The notes: a model not told the origin generated them from the letters alone. DNA of 64,000 bases from Clostridia bacterium (GCA_017451485.1 JAFTOG010000042.1:38757-102756); one strand, 5' to 3'; counted from the first letter of the stretch, positions 17,138 through 25,688 are shown. Made by a program: numbers and translations.

Positions 17138-17992
17138 TTAACGAATCCCACTATTGTGTTTTTTACTTTTCCTATAAAGTAGCGGTGATACACCAATTTT
17201 TTGTTTAAACAAATTTGAAAAGTAATTAGAATCATTGAATCCAACTGAAAAAGCAATCTGAGTTACGTTTAAATTTGAATACTCCAATAATTGTTTGGCG
17301 TAATTCAAGCGAATGTCGGTTAAATATTCACGAAAATTTTTGCCCGTATAGCTTTTGAAGCTATGACTAAAATGAGATTTGCTACACGAAAATTTTTTGC
17401 AGATCAGATCGGTTGTCAAATCAATAAAATAATGGCGTTGAATATAGCGACATATTTTTTCGTTCAAGGTCTCGGTTTTCGTTTCTTTTACCTCCTTGAG
17501 ATAGGCAAGCTCTAACATTTTGCAAAGCGGAAAAATGAGCGTGTCTATTTTGCTTTTATCGGGCATATTGGTTTTTAGCTTACTATATTCTTCGACAATA
17601 GAATCAAGGGAACAGTCAAAGCATTTTGCAACGGAAGAAATAAACAGATCTTTTTTATCGTATGCATAGCTACTTATGGAAACAAAGCCTATAACATTTT
17701 TTCCGTCGTGTAACGGATAGCAATATTCTTTGACACCTGCATAGCAAACGCCGCTAAAGCTTTCATTTTCTTTGCAACATCGTTTGAAGACCTTTTTTTG
17801 CTGTGCAAGACAATGAAGATGTCCGTTTGGTAATGATTTTATATAAGAACAATAGGGATTATCATGAATATTAAAACTCATCAAGGTGCTACCCGTGATC
17901 AACGATTCGTCATTCATGGGATGCAAGGTTACGGAAAGACCGCATTCCTTAATGAGATACAAAATATAATCTTGTATGATTTTGATTTCCAT
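17138..17992 (-). CDS. PocR-domain AraC-family transcriptional regulator
   Basis: 284 residues in two parts. Residues about 1-175 form a PocR-like sensory domain with its conserved cysteines (HCLAQQKKVFKRCC, GVCYAGVKEYCYPL). Residues about 185-280 form an AraC/XylS double helix-turn-helix (SKSHFSHSFKSYTGKNF, then NVTQIAFSVGFNDSNYFSNL). PocR domains are thought to bind small hydrocarbon or sugar-derived ligands. GGAGG lies 6 nt before the ATG. It is transcribed away from the FAD oxidoreductase gene across a 121-nt shared control region, so it most likely regulates that gene. Confidence 0.92.
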   Translation of the reverse strand: MEIKIIQDYILYLIKECGLSVTLHPMNDESLITGSTLMSFNIHDNPYCSYIKSLPNGHLHCLAQQKKVFKRCCKENESFSGVCYAGVKEYCYPLHDGKNVIGFVSISSYAYDKKDLFISSVAKCFDCSLDSIVEEYSKLKTNMPDKSKIDTLIFPLCKMLELAYLKEVKETKTETLNEKICRYIQRHYFIDLTTDLICKKFSCSKSHFSHSFKSYTGKNFREYLTDIRLNYAKQLLEYSNLNVTQIAFSVGFNDSNYFSNLFKQKIGVSPLLYRKSKKHNSGIR

Positions 17993-18113
17993 AAAGCCTC
18001 CATTTTGCTTGTTTTTACAGGAAATTTGCCATTTTTTAGAGGTATTTTCTTTGTTTTTGTGCTATTATTATACCATAGATGGCAGAAAAAAACAATAAGG
18101 AGAGCATATTTGT

Positions 18114-19802
18114 ATGAGAAACATAACTTATCAAACTGATCTATGCGTTGTCGGTGGCGGAATGTCGGGACTTTGCTGTGCAATTGCGGCGGCACGTCAT
18201 GGAATCAAGGTCGTTTTAGTTCAAGACCGTCCTGTGCTTGGCGGAAACGCATCGAGTGAGATCCGTATGTGGATAGGCGGTGCGCACGGTAAGGATAATC
18301 GAGAGGGTGGCATTATCGAAGAAATTTTCCTTGAAAATTTTTATCAGAATCCGTCACTTAAATATCCGATCTGGGATAGTGTTCTCTATGAAAAAGCCAA
18401 AGCCGAAGAAAACCTTACGCTATTGCTTAACACAAGCTGTTTGGATGCTGCCATGGACGGAAATCGAATCGTCAGTATCAAGGCGTGGCAGTCAAACGCT
18501 GAGACCTTTCACACGATCGCTGCGACCTATTTTGCCGATTGCTCCGGAGATTCGATCTTAGCACCGCTAACAGGTGCAAAATATATGTATGGCAGAGAGG
18601 CAAAATCCGATTTTTGCGAATCGATCCCGCCGGATGTAGCCGACAAAAAGACTATGGGAATGAGTTGTCTGTTCCAAATTCGCGAGACCGATCACAAGGT
18701 TGAATTCACACCGCCCTCATGGGCATACAGCTATGAGTCTGACAGTGATCTTCCATATAAGGATCATGACAAAAACAACAATTTTTGGTGGATCGAGCTT
18801 GGCGGAGAATGGGATTGTATTCATGACACTGACCGTTGTCGAGATGAATTGCTCAAAATTTGCTATGGCGTGTGGGATCATATGAAAAATCACGGGGATC
18901 ATGGCGTAGATAATTGGGAACTTGAGTGGATAGGATTTCTGCCCGGAAAGCGTGAGAGCCGCCGATACATTGGTAAATATATTGTCACGCAAAATGATGT
19001 TGAAGCAGAGGGCAGATTTCATGATATAGTTGCATACGCCGGTTGGTCTATGGACGATCATTTTCCCGCAGGCTTCTATTATACCAAGGGACATCCGACA
19101 ATATATCATCCGGCACCCCGTCCATGGGGGCTTCCGCTCAGATGTATGATATCGGATAATATTGAAAATCTTATTTTTGCGGGAAGAAACATCAGTGTTA
19201 CCCATACGGCGCTTTCTTCCTCGCGAGTTATGGCAACATGTGCCGTTCTCGGGCAAGCACTCGGTACAGCGGTAGCGCAGTCAATCAAAAATAACTGTGC
19301 GATTGAAAATGTGGATATCGATAAGCTTCAGCAAACACTGATGGCAGATGATTGCTATATTCCTTGGCATAAAAGAGAAGTACCATGGCTCACCCAACAG
19401 GCGCGGTGTAATAGCGAAGTGATAAGAAATGGAATGGATCGTGGAGAAGAAAATCTTTGGATAGGCGAGGCTGGTGATTTTATTGAATATCAATTTAATA
19501 AGGATACCGACATTTCCGAAATACGGCTTGTTTTTGATAACGATATGAATCGCAAATATCACAATATGCCCTGTAATTATCCACTTGTCCAAACACAATT
19601 TAAACTTCCCAAAACACTCATCAAGGAATACAAAATAGAAGGAGAGAACTCAAATGGGGAAAGCTTTACGCTATGCGTATCCGATAATCATCAACGTTTT
19701 GTGCAACATTTCGTAAAGTGGAAAACCAAAAAAATTCGCTTCATTCCAATATCCACGCACGGTTGCGAACAATACCGTTTGTTTGATTTTGAGGTTCAAT
19801 AA
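18114..19802 (+). CDS. FAD-dependent oxidoreductase (FAD_oxidored-type)
   Basis: 562 residues. The N-terminal Rossmann motif VVGGGMSGLCCAIAAARHG and GGNASSEIRMWIGGAHG are characteristic of the FAD_oxidored group found beside sugar-degradation genes in Bacteroidota, Planctomycetes and Clostridia. The C-terminal 130 residues after about 430 (GDFIEYQFNKDTDISEIRLV) look like an added beta-sandwich, possibly carbohydrate-binding. There is no signal peptide. The start ATG follows AAGGAGAG at a long spacing. It pairs with the divergent PocR-AraC regulator. The substrate is unknown, most plausibly a sugar or inositol-like alcohol. Codon use seems to include more CGA and TCG than neighbouring genes, a weak sign of separate origin. 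Confidence 0.87.
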   Translation: MRNITYQTDLCVVGGGMSGLCCAIAAARHGIKVVLVQDRPVLGGNASSEIRMWIGGAHGKDNREGGIIEEIFLENFYQNPSLKYPIWDSVLYEKAKAEENLTLLLNTSCLDAAMDGNRIVSIKAWQSNAETFHTIAATYFADCSGDSILAPLTGAKYMYGREAKSDFCESIPPDVADKKTMGMSCLFQIRETDHKVEFTPPSWAYSYESDSDLPYKDHDKNNNFWWIELGGEWDCIHDTDRCRDELLKICYGVWDHMKNHGDHGVDNWELEWIGFLPGKRESRRYIGKYIVTQNDVEAEGRFHDIVAYAGWSMDDHFPAGFYYTKGHPTIYHPAPRPWGLPLRCMISDNIENLIFAGRNISVTHTALSSSRVMATCAVLGQALGTAVAQSIKNNCAIENVDIDKLQQTLMADDCYIPWHKREVPWLTQQARCNSEVIRNGMDRGEENLWIGEAGDFIEYQFNKDTDISEIRLVFDNDMNRKYHNMPCNYPLVQTQFKLPKTLIKEYKIEGENSNGESFTLCVSDNHQRFVQHFVKWKTKKIRFIPISTHGCEQYRLFDFEVQ

Positions 19803-19858
19803 TCGATTGTTTATATTTCGAGGAGATACAACGTGGTTTTGCTCTCGATTATTCACGC

Positions 19859-19870
19859 GGGTTCAAGTCC
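19859..19870 (+). other. tRNA T-arm-like sequence
   Basis: GGGTTCAAGTCC differs by one base from the T-arm segment of the tRNA-Trp (GGGTTCGAGTCC, 16940-16951). No cloverleaf surrounds it. It could be a remnant of a tRNA 3' end left by an integration event, or chance. Confidence 0.3.
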
Positions 19871-19914
19871 ATAAGAAAAATAGAAAAATATCTTTTTTGT
19901 CCGACTTTCACAAG

Positions 19915-19948
19915 AAAAAAACCAAGTCGAATTTCGACTTGGTTTTTT
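19915..19948 (+). terminator. Terminator after the FAD oxidoreductase gene
   Basis: CCAAGTCGA / TCGACTTGG stem extended by A/T pairs (AAAAAA before, TTTTTT after), about 113 nt past the stop codon. Confidence 0.85.
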
Positions 19949-19957
19949 CAGCTAAAT

Positions 19958-20148
19958 CCGTCCTTGCGAACGGGATAAATCCCACTTGTGTGGGATGAAA
20001 TCGCTTTGCGATGAAATCCCGCTTTGCGGGGAGAGATAGGATGGATTTAATTTCATCTGAGGCGGTACGCCGAAGATTTCATCCGAACACAGTGAGGATT
20101 TCATCGTGCAAAGCACGATTTCATTAATATATACACGCCTTCGGCGTG
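19958..20148. repeat. Mosaic of mini-hairpins separated by ATGAAAT/ATTTCAT heptamers
   Basis: Successive short perfect hairpins follow one another. They are CCGT/ACGG (19958-19973), CCCAC/GTGGG (19981-19994), CGC/GCG (20002-20010), CCCGC/GCGGG (20018-20030), GGCG/CGCC (20061-20071), CGTGC/GCACG (20105-20117) and CACGCC/GGCGTG (20134-20148). In the left half they are separated by ATGAAAT (19995, 20011) and in the right half by its complement ATTTCAT (20050, 20076, 20098, 20118), so the array is roughly mirror-symmetric and could fold into one multibranched structure. Stem sequences differ while spacers are conserved. There is no coding capacity. It lies between a terminator and a promoter. Family and function are unknown to me. 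Confidence 0.75.
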
Positions 20149-20165
20149 ATTCGAACTCGAAACGG

Positions 20166-20194
20166 TTGAACTGTTCACAGATTTGTGGTATAAT
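20166..20194 (+). promoter_or_regulatory. Consensus promoter for the small membrane protein gene
   Basis: TTGAAC (20166-20171), 17-nt spacer, TATAAT (20189-20194) with extended TG (20186-20187), starting 18 nt after the last mini-hairpin of the mosaic element. Confidence 0.75.
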
Positions 20195-20218
20195 ATCCCC
20201 AAGAAAGGCGGTGGGTAG

Positions 20219-20629
20219 ATGGCACGGTACAAGGTAGTTAAGCCGAAGGACAAAAAATACGAGCTTCTGAAGAAAAGACAAAGAATCCGTATAACCGTAG
20301 ACATAATCTATTTTATTCTGTTGATTACCGGCGTAGTAATTTGTGGTATAAATCAATCCGATAGTACCTTTATAGGGTGGGCGTTTATTGCGATGGGTAT
20401 CCTTTCTATCCCTCTCACTGTATTTCATATTTATATTGAGATTAAAGGCTGGCGTCCGTTGCGTTGGTACAACGATCCCGAATACAGGCAGTACGCAGTG
20501 AAGGAAATTACGGATAACGACGCCTGTGAAGACAGGTTTCTTGGCGTGTTTGAAATTATACTTCTGATTCTGTTTACTATTGGAATTACCGTAGGCGGAA
20601 TTATAAAGCTACTTAATGTTCCATACTAA
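20219..20629 (+). CDS. Small membrane protein of unknown function
   Basis: 136 residues. A basic N-terminus (MARYKVVKPKDKKYELLKKR) is followed by three likely membrane helices: TVDIIYFILLITGVVICGI, FIGWAFIAMGILSIPLTVFH and FEIILLILFTIGITVGGIIK. Between the second and third is a polar loop with WRPLRWYNDPEYRQYAV. AAAGGCGGTG precedes the ATG. It is a single-gene unit with its own promoter and terminator. No homologous family is recognised. Confidence 0.7.
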   Translation: MARYKVVKPKDKKYELLKKRQRIRITVDIIYFILLITGVVICGINQSDSTFIGWAFIAMGILSIPLTVFHIYIEIKGWRPLRWYNDPEYRQYAVKEITDNDACEDRFLGVFEIILLILFTIGITVGGIIKLLNVPY

Positions 20630-20655
20630 AATGACTTAAAGGATATATAAAACCC

Positions 20656-20685
20656 AAATCGGAGAGCTTACACGCCCTCCGATTT
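20656..20685 (+). terminator. Terminator of the small membrane protein gene
   Basis: 9-bp stem AAATCGGAG / CTCCGATTT with a 12-nt loop, followed by TTATTTT. Confidence 0.82.
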
Positions 20686-20782
20686 TTATTTTCGTTAGTT
20701 ATAAACATCTTGCTTTTTTTCACATTGTATGTTATGATAAAAACACAAATTCTTTATCATAATATTAAAGGAGTGATGAAAA

Positions 20783-21877
20783 ATGTGGCTGGGAATATTT
20801 GCAGGAGTGACTCTGATTGCGATTTTTGCAATTGTGTTTCTTATGCGTAGAGCCCTGCGATTCGGATTCTCCAAAAAAATATATGAACGAAATAAGGCTT
20901 TAGGTATTCTCTCCTCTATATGGCCTATTGCCATATGTCTTCCCTTTTTATTTGTAGGATTTGTGGCTTTTATAATAGCCTTTATACATTTATTTGTCTT
21001 TTGGTTAATAACTGACCTTGCCGTGTTTATAGCTCTCAGGTTGGCTAAAAAAGGTAGTACTAAGCGTTATATAAACGGATTTATTGCTCTTTCCTTAACC
21101 GTAGTTTACCTTAGCTACGGTTGGATTATGGCACACAATGTTATACAAACAGATTATGATATAAAAACAGATAAGGCCCTCGGCAAGGAGTCATTAAGAG
21201 TGGTTGCTATTGCAGATCTGCACTCGGGAATCACCCTTGACGGAGATGACTTTTTAGAGGAATGTAAGCGAATCAATGCTCTGGAGCCCGATGTCGTTGT
21301 CGTTTGCGGAGATTTTGTAGATGATGATACCTCCCGTGAGGATATGATAAAATCCTGTGAGGCTCTTGGCACTCTCGATACAAAATACGGAGTATTCTTT
21401 GTATTTGGAAATCACGACAGGGGGTACTTTAGAAACGGTGCATTCAGCACAGAGGAGCTATATTACAACCTCTCAAAAAACAGAGTAACGGTTCTCTCCG
21501 ATGAGGTCGTTGCTATAAATGAGGATGTATATATTATCGGCAGAGAGGACGCATCACGGAAAGACAGAAAAGCGGCAGAGTCCCTTATGCAGGGCATAGA
21601 CCCATCAAAATTTGTTATTATGCTTGACCATCAGCCAACGGACTATAACGCCATAGCAGAATGCTCCCCGGACCTTGTTATCTCGGGACATACCCACGGA
21701 GGTCACATTTTCCCTGCCGGACAAATCGGTATGCTTATGGGAGCAAATGATTCCCTGTACGGATTAAAAAAACAGGAAGATACCTCCTTTATTGTAACCT
21801 CCGGTATATCGGGTTGGGCAATCCCCTTCAAAACCTTTACAGTCTCGGAATTTGTTGTTATTGATATAGAAAACTAA
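20783..21877 (+). CDS. Membrane-anchored metallophosphoesterase (YkuE-like)
   Basis: 364 residues. Residues 1-125 hold about four membrane segments (GIFAGVTLIAIFAIVFLM; PIAICLPFLFVGFVAFIIAF; ITDLAVFIALRLA; GFIALSLTVVYLSYGWIM). The rest is a calcineurin-like phosphoesterase with the full set of metal ligands: VVAIADLHSG, VVVCGDFVDDD, FVFGNHDRG, VIMLDHQP and ISGHTHGGHIFP. Relatives include YkuE-type enzymes suggested to act on membrane lipids such as UDP-diacylglucosamine-like molecules, but the substrate here is not predictable. AAGGAG lies 10 nt before ATG. The GNAT gene follows 9 nt after its stop. Confidence 0.92.
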   Translation: MWLGIFAGVTLIAIFAIVFLMRRALRFGFSKKIYERNKALGILSSIWPIAICLPFLFVGFVAFIIAFIHLFVFWLITDLAVFIALRLAKKGSTKRYINGFIALSLTVVYLSYGWIMAHNVIQTDYDIKTDKALGKESLRVVAIADLHSGITLDGDDFLEECKRINALEPDVVVVCGDFVDDDTSREDMIKSCEALGTLDTKYGVFFVFGNHDRGYFRNGAFSTEELYYNLSKNRVTVLSDEVVAINEDVYIIGREDASRKDRKAAESLMQGIDPSKFVIMLDHQPTDYNAIAECSPDLVISGHTHGGHIFPAGQIGMLMGANDSLYGLKKQEDTSFIVTSGISGWAIPFKTFTVSEFVVIDIEN

Positions 21878-21886
21878 GGAGTCATT

Positions 21887-22378
21887 ATGTATAGATTTGA
21901 ACATGCGGCAAAAAATGAATTAAACACACTTTTGCCTAAGCTTTTTGAAATATTACACTCAAATATGAGCATTATTGCTCCTACGGGAAACACCTACAGC
22001 GAGGATTTTGAAATATGGCTTTCAAATGTTTATCCTGCTTTAATGAGTACCCCGAGAGAGATAGTTGTGATGTATGACGAGAGTAATATAATCGGCTACT
22101 TCCAATACTATATAAACGGTGCTTTATTCATGATGGAGGAAATACAGATAAAACAGGAATACCAGGGTGCAGGTGTCTTCTCTGCTTTTTATTCCTGGCT
22201 GATTCAAAGGTTACCTATGGCTTTACAGACTGTTGAAGCCTATGCAAATAAGCTTAACGAAAAATCACAGGGCATCCTTACCCATCTCGGTCTTTCTCAA
22301 ATTGGTGAAAACAAGGGTGGTAGCTGTTATCACTACAAGGGAGATTATAAAAATCTACAAGATAAGTATAACAAATAA
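21887..22378 (+). CDS. GNAT-family N-acetyltransferase
   Basis: 163 residues. The core strand-helix IIGYFQYYINGALFMMEEIQI followed by KQEYQGAGVFSAFYSWLIQ carries the acetyl-CoA-binding Q-x-x-G-x-[GA]-like loop, and VEAYANKLNEKSQGILTHLG resembles the fourth motif of the fold. AAGGAG lies just before the ATG. It is co-transcribed with the metallophosphoesterase. The acceptor substrate is unknown. Confidence 0.75.
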   Translation: MYRFEHAAKNELNTLLPKLFEILHSNMSIIAPTGNTYSEDFEIWLSNVYPALMSTPREIVVMYDESNIIGYFQYYINGALFMMEEIQIKQEYQGAGVFSAFYSWLIQRLPMALQTVEAYANKLNEKSQGILTHLGLSQIGENKGGSCYHYKGDYKNLQDKYNK

Positions 22379-22383
22379 TATAG

Positions 22384-22415
22384 AAAAAGGAGTTGCCATA
22401 CGACAGCTCCTTTTT
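22384..22415. terminator. Bidirectional terminator between the GNAT gene and upp
   Basis: AAAAAGGAGTTG / CAGCTCCTTTTT stem with an 8-nt loop. It has A and T runs on both sides and serves two convergent units. Confidence 0.88.
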
Positions 22416-22421
22416 ATTATT

Positions 22422-23066
22422 TTATTTAGTACCGAAAAGACGGTCACCTGCGTCTCCGAGGCCGGGGAGAATATATCCGTTTTCGTTAAGGCATCTATCC
22501 AATGTAGAAACATATATTTTCACATCGGGATGAGCCTCTGCTACCTTGGAAACGCCCTCGGGTGCACCTATAATAGCCATAAATTTTATATGAGTACAGC
22601 CATACTCCTCTTTAAGAAGCTTGATAGCATCACAGGCACTTCCTCCTGTGGCTAGCATGGGGTCAACCACTAAAACAAGCTTGTCCTCTATTCCCTTAGG
22701 AAGCTTACAGTAGTAGGAATGTGGCTCCAATGTTTCCTCATCTCTGTACATACCTATATGACCTACTCTTGCAGAGGGGAAAAGAACATGAACACCGTTT
22801 ACCATTCCTAAGCCTGCACGAAGAATAGGTACTATAACTATGGAGTTATCCTTAACAAATGTCTGTGTACAGGTCTCAAGAGGGGTTTTAACCTCCTTTT
22901 CCACCGTGGGCACATCATCCTTTAAGCTCTCAAAGGTCATAAGAGTTGTTATTTCCTCAACGAGCTCACGAAACTCCTTCATGCTTGTTTTTTCATCACG
23001 AAGGATTGCTATTTTATGCTTTATAAGTGGGTGATCAAATATAACTACATTATCATATTTTTTCAT
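22422..23066 (-). CDS. upp: Uracil phosphoribosyltransferase
   Basis: Converts uracil and PRPP to UMP in pyrimidine salvage; cytosolic. 214 residues is slightly above the usual 208-210. The PRPP-binding motif is VLVVDPMLATGGSACDAI, the uracil-binding end is NGYILPGLGDAGDRLFGT, and IVPILRAGLGMVNGV is typical. The start codon overlaps the uraA stop by 4 nt (ATGA), so translation is coupled to the permease. Confidence 0.97.
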   Translation of the reverse strand: MKKYDNVVIFDHPLIKHKIAILRDEKTSMKEFRELVEEITTLMTFESLKDDVPTVEKEVKTPLETCTQTFVKDNSIVIVPILRAGLGMVNGVHVLFPSARVGHIGMYRDEETLEPHSYYCKLPKGIEDKLVLVVDPMLATGGSACDAIKLLKEEYGCTHIKFMAIIGAPEGVSKVAEAHPDVKIYVSTLDRCLNENGYILPGLGDAGDRLFGTK

Positions 23067-24562
23067 TTTTGTTCCTCCTCTGTAGGATCTTTTGTATTTT
23101 CCTCATCCTCTGTGGATTTACCGAGCTTACCGTTCTCTACCCTTGTAAGAATTGCATTAGTGACAATACCGATAATGAGAGCTGTTGCAATTGCAGTTAT
23201 CTGAATAGTCTTTGCAACTGAGCCATCTGCTGCCAATGCATAAGGAATCTGAATTGTCAGACCGCCAATTCCCGAAATGAGTATAGCCGAAACAACGAAA
23301 AGATTTTTGTTCTTGTTAAGGTCAAGGTCCTTAAACATCTTAAGACCTGAAATTGCAATAAAGCCGTAAAGTGTAAGGCATACTCCACCCATTACACAGG
23401 ATGGAATTGTCTGCAAAAAGGTCATAATCGGGCTTACAAAGGAAAGAACCATACACAAAATTGCCGTTGTAGTAATAGTACATACTGAGGCGTTACGTGT
23501 AATGGCAACGCATCCTACACTCTCTCCATAGGTTGTGTTCGGACATACACCGAACACAGTTCCCGCAATGGAGCCTACACCGTCTCCAAGGAGAGTACGC
23601 TTAAGACCGGGGTCCTCGATAAGATCCTTATCTATAATGGAGGAAAGGTTCTTGTGGTCTGCTATATGCTCTGCAAATACTACAAGAGCTACGGGCATGA
23701 ATGCAATAATCACCTCAGCAACTCCACCTAAATTAAGAATACCTGCATTTTCATTTGCATTAAGAATCTCGGAAGAAAGCTCCCCGTTTACAAGCTCCTT
23801 GATACCCTCTACAATAGCAAAGTCGGGGTAATCAATAAATGCCTGAAAGCCTCTGAAGCTGCCATCGGCATTAATAAAATTATTTACAATCGGATCCCAA
23901 TTAATTATCTTAAGATAATCTACATCGGCTAATATACCGATAGCTGTAAATATTGAAGCTACTGTGTATCCTGCTGCAATACCGATAATAAAGGGGATAA
24001 GACGGGGCATTTTAAATTTTTTCTGTGTGGAGCAAATTATAATTGTAAAAAAAGCAACAAGACCGCAAAGAAGTGCAATAAGATTATACTTGCCGTTTAT
24101 CTCGGAGCTATTCGCCTTTACAATATCGCCCATTGCGGCACCTGCCAACGATAGACCAATAAGTGTTACGGTAGGACCTATAATAACCGGAGGCATAAGC
24201 TTAGATACCCAGTTAGTGCCTACAAAATGAATTACAGCTGCAATTATAACATAAACCAAGCCTGCAACAACAGAGCCAAGGACAATACCACAGTATCCGT
24301 ATGCTACAGCTACTAATAGTGAGTTTATGAAGGCAAAGGAGCTACCTAAAAAAACGGGACTCTTAAAGCGTGTGAAAAGCTGATAAATAAGTGTTCCCAC
24401 GCCTGCACCGAAGATTGCCGCAGGAATCTGTGTGGGAAGTCCTATGATTGTAGGTACGGCTATCGTTGCCGCAAGGATTGCCAGAAGCTGTTGGAATGCG
24501 AAAATCAGCATATTACCGAATTTCGGCTTATCGTGAATGTCGTAAACTAAATTTTTTGCCAT
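23063..24562 (-). CDS. uraA: Uracil permease (NCS2/UraA family)
   Basis: A multi-pass proton-coupled nucleobase importer. The N-terminus KFGNMLIFAFQQLLAILAATI and the core NTTYGESVGCVAITRNASV are family hallmarks. At 499 residues it is longer than the usual 410-440. A non-hydrophobic insertion of roughly 50 residues around positions 220-275 (INWDPIVNNFINADGSFRGF and onward) probably forms an extracytoplasmic loop, and there is a charged tail (GKLGKSTEDEENTKDPTEEE). AGGAGAG precedes the start. It forms a salvage operon with upp. I see no clear PyrR-binding attenuator in the leader. Confidence 0.93.
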   Translation of the reverse strand: MAKNLVYDIHDKPKFGNMLIFAFQQLLAILAATIAVPTIIGLPTQIPAAIFGAGVGTLIYQLFTRFKSPVFLGSSFAFINSLLVAVAYGYCGIVLGSVVAGLVYVIIAAVIHFVGTNWVSKLMPPVIIGPTVTLIGLSLAGAAMGDIVKANSSEINGKYNLIALLCGLVAFFTIIICSTQKKFKMPRLIPFIIGIAAGYTVASIFTAIGILADVDYLKIINWDPIVNNFINADGSFRGFQAFIDYPDFAIVEGIKELVNGELSSEILNANENAGILNLGGVAEVIIAFMPVALVVFAEHIADHKNLSSIIDKDLIEDPGLKRTLLGDGVGSIAGTVFGVCPNTTYGESVGCVAITRNASVCTITTTAILCMVLSFVSPIMTFLQTIPSCVMGGVCLTLYGFIAISGLKMFKDLDLNKNKNLFVVSAILISGIGGLTIQIPYALAADGSVAKTIQITAIATALIIGIVTNAILTRVENGKLGKSTEDEENTKDPTEEEQK

Positions 24563-24597
24563 AGTGCTCTCCTTTTTAATATATTCTCTAATTGTTT

Positions 24598-24626
24598 ATT
24601 ATAACAAAAATAGATACCGAAGTCAA
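24598..24626 (-). promoter_or_regulatory. uraA-upp promoter
   Basis: Minus-strand TTGACT (24626-24621), 17-nt spacer, TATAAT (24603-24598), about 36 nt before the uraA start. A near-consensus, probably strong promoter with a short leader, which leaves little room for transcription attenuation. Confidence 0.8.
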
Positions 24627-24663
24627 TATTCTGACACTAAACATCATAAATTACCTGAAAAAC

Positions 24664-24695
24664 AAAAATACGGCAAAAAAATTTGCCGTATTTTT
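24664..24695 (-). terminator. Terminator of the 24.7-25.5 kb gene
   Basis: 14-bp stem AAAAATACGGCAAA / TTTGCCGTATTTTT around a 4-nt loop, directly after the stop codon. Bidirectional in form. Confidence 0.85.
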
Positions 24696-24698
24696 ATA

Positions 24699-25475
24699 TT
24701 ATTCTACCTCAAAATTTACTATTGATGTATAAAGGTCTATCGCTGCTTCCTTTTCCTCCTTGGGTGTAGCCCTATGAGTTACCATTATGCAAAGCACAGT
24801 ATCCTCAGGAAGACGGTCAAAGCAGTCATACTGTTTAGCAAAATCTGTTTTTTTGAATTTTATTGCATTGTCAGCATACAAAAGCTCATCATCGGGACGG
24901 TAGCCCAAAATATCCTCAGCATTGGCAAAGGCATCCTTATAATCCTCATAAAGATTGGGAGATAATAGACAGATAGCAATATTACCAGCCATCATCTGCT
25001 CCTGAAAATTTTTGTATGAGTTGTTATTTGAATTACGGAGTGCAAGCTCATCATATTTATTGCCGTTGGCAGCTTCCTTTCTCTGCTCCTCAGTCATATA
25101 AACTGTGGAGGTCACAAGAACATTCTTTTCCCCGTCTCCGTTTGTATCCTCTGCAAAATCATCAAATGCATCGGAAAAATCATCCTGAATATCCACAATA
25201 TATTCATTTCCCGCATAGAGAACTCCTACATCGTATTTTGTTGCGGTTGCAAATTGGATGATAATAACCGAAAATATAAACAGAAATGCAGCTGATATAA
25301 TTATATGCCACTTATATTTGAACCACAGGTTGGGCCAAAATGCACCCTTGACACCCTCGTCAGACTTCAAATGGATATCCTCAGAGGAGCTGTCTCCAAG
25401 CATGCGAAGTCTTTTAGCATTATTGGATTCATCATTGTTTTTATTAAGATCTTTATTATCAAATTCGTTGTTCAT
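24699..25475 (-). CDS. Single-pass membrane protein of unknown function
   Basis: The frame opens at 25526, but the ATG at 25475 (MNNEFDNKDLNKNNDE) has AAAGGG 6 nt upstream and is preferred, giving 258 residues. A polar, asparagine-rich cytoplasmic N-terminus is followed by one membrane helix (IIISAAFLFIFSVIIIQFA, about residues 57-75). An acidic extracytoplasmic domain of about 180 residues follows, with YDVGVLYAGNEYIVDIQDDF and DTNGDGEKN, the latter resembling an EF-hand-like calcium loop. It is a single-gene unit. No family is recognised. Confidence 0.65.
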   Translation of the reverse strand: MNNEFDNKDLNKNNDESNNAKRLRMLGDSSSEDIHLKSDEGVKGAFWPNLWFKYKWHIIISAAFLFIFSVIIIQFATATKYDVGVLYAGNEYIVDIQDDFSDAFDDFAEDTNGDGEKNVLVTSTVYMTEEQRKEAANGNKYDELALRNSNNNSYKNFQEQMMAGNIAICLLSPNLYEDYKDAFANAEDILGYRPDDELLYADNAIKFKKTDFAKQYDCFDRLPEDTVLCIMVTHRATPKEEKEAAIDLYTSIVNFEVE

Positions 25476-25688
25476 CTTTTTCCCTTTCAGCCATTGGCTG
25501 TACTTGTTACATTTAGTATACCACAATTCACCCCTTATGTCAACAATGCAAAAATTAAATGCACCCTACCGTCACTAAATTTTCAGTTTTTCTATTTGTA
25601 AGAAAATCAATCAGGTCTCTTTTCCATTTCATCCTATAAACTGTTTTTATGCAAAAAGCTAACTGTTACAAATCTTACTTGTTAAAAC

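Noticed and set aside
19803..20218. Transposon ends flanking the mini-hairpin mosaic
   Set aside because: I could not find matching terminal inverted repeats with target-site duplications, nor a transposase; the element is listed only as a repeat of unknown type.
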